From: Peptoniphilus rachelemmaiella
Lineage (GTDB): Bacteria; Bacillota; Clostridia; Tissierellales; Peptoniphilaceae
DNA length: 64,000 bases
NCBI RefSeq assembly: GCF_943169845.1
Contig: NZ_CALPBW010000003.1
Span: forward strand, 1 to 64,000
Direction: 5' to 3'
Every line of letters begins with the position of its first letter. Within the stretch, counting starts at the first letter, position 1. Below the pieces are notes generated by a model. It ran no database searches and was not told the origin of the DNA. It saw only the letters and a program-made list of their open reading frames with translations. Below, piece after piece: positions 62,282 through 64,000 of the stretch. The position numbers were made by a program, and so were the translations under genes.

Positions 62282-63815
62282 AGATCCGCTCCTTCTTAAT
62301 CGGTACATTCACATAAAAGGCCAGGTACTTTTCCTCCCCTTCTCGGCCCTCTTCTACCTGAAATATTCCGTCCAACCGTTTGGTTTCGAAATCCAACAAT
62401 CTCAAGCCGGTTCCCCGCCCCGCACCGTCCTCCAAGTAATCGCCGTAATTTGTCATGGACAAACGAATCTCATTTTGTTTTTTCTCCAAATGAATTTCCA
62501 CGTAATCGCCCTTTCCGTGTTTAAAAAGATTGCTCACCAACTCGTAAAGGGTTTTATACAGAAAGCGGTCGTAAGGACCGGGCACGAAAAAGTCCTCGGA
62601 ACAAGTAAAGTCGATTAGTATGCCTCGATTTTGATACTTGTCTTCTAAATCCTTAATAAGGCCGTAGTAATTGTTGCTTAAGCTTACCTTGGGACTAAAG
62701 ATTGGGTCATAGGCATTCAATTCTTGACGAATTTTTTTAATGTTGTTCGAGAGAATTTCCAGAACTTGCTCCCTCTCGGAAAAAGACGGGGCCTTTTGAA
62801 CCAGCTTCTGTACGAGAATAATGTCCTGCAAAATCATATCGTGAAGAAAGCGAGTGTTTTTCTCGGAATAGAGGCGCGAATACTTATCCAACAGGAGATT
62901 TTCCTTTCCCCTGTTCAAGAGATTGTCTATCTCTTCCCGGCTCAAGTCGCGGTAATTGAAGTAATTGGAGACCATGACGAAAAACGCGCTCAAGTAAAGG
63001 GAGAGAAAGAAGATTTCGGTAAATTTCCTTGGAAAACCATTGACGATAAAAAGGATGAGAAAAAGCACAGAGCAAAACTTCGCCCACTCTTTAAAAGACG
63101 GGACAAAGGCTTTGAGGGATAAACGACACGCTTTTGTAAGCAAATAGATTAAGATGGCGGCTAAGACGGCCATCATATAAAATTCCTCGTAATTCTCAAA
63201 ATAATTCCATAGGGAAGAGAGATAGAAACTTCCCCATAAATACAAGACCAAAAAGACCGCAGTTGACATCATAATCCGGTAACTGTAAAGGCCCCGCCCC
63301 TGTATTTCTTTCTTTTTGACCAGGATAAAAAGAAGGGGAAACAAACAAAAAATTAAGTAGACCCCCATGTATAGAAAGTTGACCTCCAGAGAAGAAAAGG
63401 TCGATAAAAGATAGATCGCTAAAAAAGCGAGGAGGGTCAAAAGACGAAAAGGACCGAAGTGAAAATTTCCTTCTAAGACGATATCCATATAGGAAAAAAT
63501 CAGCTGAAGAACAAAAAAGTAACGAAGAAGAATGTCATTGACCAGATACGCGACGATGAAATCTTCCGAGATAAAATAAAGGGGAATCAAAAGTAGGGTA
63601 GTGCAAACCCGATAGACGTAATTTTTTTCTCTCTCCTCCAGCAGAATGAAATAAGAGATAAAATTTGTGAGCGTAAAAAGACCGGTTAAAGCGGCGATAT
63701 GAAAACTGCCGCCACCTTTTTTTACGGCAACTAAATAAAACCAATAAAGGGCCAGCTGGGTTAGGCTATGGCTCCAAAGCAAGATCGGTTTTTTATACGG
63801 CAAAAATCGATTCAC
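62253..63815 (-). CDS. Membrane sensor histidine kinase
   Basis: 520 residues from a GTG at 63815, 5 nt after GAGG; the longer frame begins upstream of any good ribosome site. The N-terminal half (about 10-290) has eight or more hydrophobic segments and no large external domain, so the signal is probably sensed within the membrane. The kinase core has RFLHDMILQDI (HD-type His of the HisKA_3 class), the N-box ELVSNLFKHGKGD, and GRGTGLRLLD of the ATP lid. NarL-type regulators pair with this class, as found here. It lies next to an ABC transporter, the common arrangement for antimicrobial-stress sensing. Confidence 0.88.
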   Translation of the reverse strand: MNRFLPYKKPILLWSHSLTQLALYWFYLVAVKKGGGSFHIAALTGLFTLTNFISYFILLEEREKNYVYRVCTTLLLIPLYFISEDFIVAYLVNDILLRYFFVLQLIFSYMDIVLEGNFHFGPFRLLTLLAFLAIYLLSTFSSLEVNFLYMGVYLIFCLFPLLFILVKKKEIQGRGLYSYRIMMSTAVFLVLYLWGSFYLSSLWNYFENYEEFYMMAVLAAILIYLLTKACRLSLKAFVPSFKEWAKFCSVLFLILFIVNGFPRKFTEIFFLSLYLSAFFVMVSNYFNYRDLSREEIDNLLNRGKENLLLDKYSRLYSEKNTRFLHDMILQDIILVQKLVQKAPSFSEREQVLEILSNNIKKIRQELNAYDPIFSPKVSLSNNYYGLIKDLEDKYQNRGILIDFTCSEDFFVPGPYDRFLYKTLYELVSNLFKHGKGDYVEIHLEKKQNEIRLSMTNYGDYLEDGAGRGTGLRLLDFETKRLDGIFQVEEGREGEEKYLAFYVNVPIKKERIYEDYVNRRS

Positions 63816-63849
63816 GGCTTCCTCCTCACGTCCATTAGTCTCTATTTTA

Positions 63850-63895
63850 ATCATACTGAATTGAAAAGGAATTTTCACCTAACTTTTGTCCGAAC
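63850..63895 (-). promoter_or_regulatory. Kinase-regulator promoter with the shared 16-bp motif
   Basis: -10 TATGAT (63850-63855) and the motif GTTCGGACAAAAGTTA (63880-63895) exactly 24 bp upstream, the same layout as at 61595-61640; again no clear -35. It suggests autoactivation. Bases 63896-64000 show nothing else recognisable. Confidence 0.75.
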
Positions 63896-64000
63896 ATCAT
63901 TGGAGCCGTCTTCCGATGTTTGATGATTGATCTAAAGTTAAAGTGGATTCCTCGCCTTTCGGCAAAGAATTTGCTCTTGCTCAACGCAAAAACACGCCAC

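Overview
The window reads as a chromosomal segment of an anaerobic, non-sporulating, Gram-positive Firmicute with roughly balanced base composition. The best guess, from remembered gene order and protein style, is a Tissierellia/Peptoniphilaceae-type organism (Peptoniphilus, Aedoeadaptatus or Murdochiella-like); no database comparison was possible. The gene order closely follows the conserved Bacillus/Clostridium block: comEC-holA-(rpsT)-lepB-lepA-hemW / hrcA-grpE-dnaK-dnaJ-prmA-rsmE-mtaB-HIT-rpsU-yqeY-nfeD-floA-phoH-ybeY-dgkA-cdd-era-recO-glyQ-glyS-ccpN-yqfL-dgt-dnaG-rpoD-trmK-nif3. Sporulation genes that sit in this block in Bacillus (yqfC/yqfD) are missing.

Layout. 0-7.2 kb: cell-surface genes on the minus strand: a lipoprotein, a YSIRK-signal protein with S-layer homology (SLH) repeats, a D-Ala-D-Ala carboxypeptidase with SLH repeats, an SLH-glutaredoxin fusion and a CapA-type lipoprotein. 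7.2-7.6 kb: RNase P RNA (rnpB) with its own promoter and terminator. 7.6-32.7 kb: the minus-strand housekeeping block for translation, tRNA modification, replication, transcription and heat shock. The heat-shock genes are headed by a promoter with two CIRCE operators. 32.7-41.66 kb: an accessory island between hrcA and hemW, which are neighbours in Bacillus. It holds a broken serine-recombinase tail, a TetR-controlled operon with two ABC half-transporters and a complete ECF transporter, and decayed small membrane genes. 41.66-49 kb: hemW, lepA, lepB, rpsT, holA, comEC.

49-57.5 kb: an AlaX-like protein that has lost every zinc ligand, thrC-thrB, a strongly promoted nfnA-nfnB pair (electron-bifurcating ferredoxin/NAD(P)H enzyme, typical of fermenting anaerobes), a TPR protein ending in a tail of 21 His and 10 Cys, a zinc-dependent phospholipase C-family protein and two tiny membrane proteins. 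57.5-64 kb: an insertion-sequence-like end remnant, then a two-component system (kinase and LuxR-type regulator) followed by an anchored protein and a three-gene ABC transporter. An identical 16-bp motif lies exactly 24 bp upstream of the -10 box of both the kinase promoter and the transporter promoter. This makes a self-contained, autoregulated sensing-and-transport module.

The items most worth follow-up are the two-component/ABC module with its newly read operator, the zinc-less AlaX homologue, the His/Cys-tailed TPR protein, the SLH-glutaredoxin fusion and the TetR/ECF/dual-ABC island.
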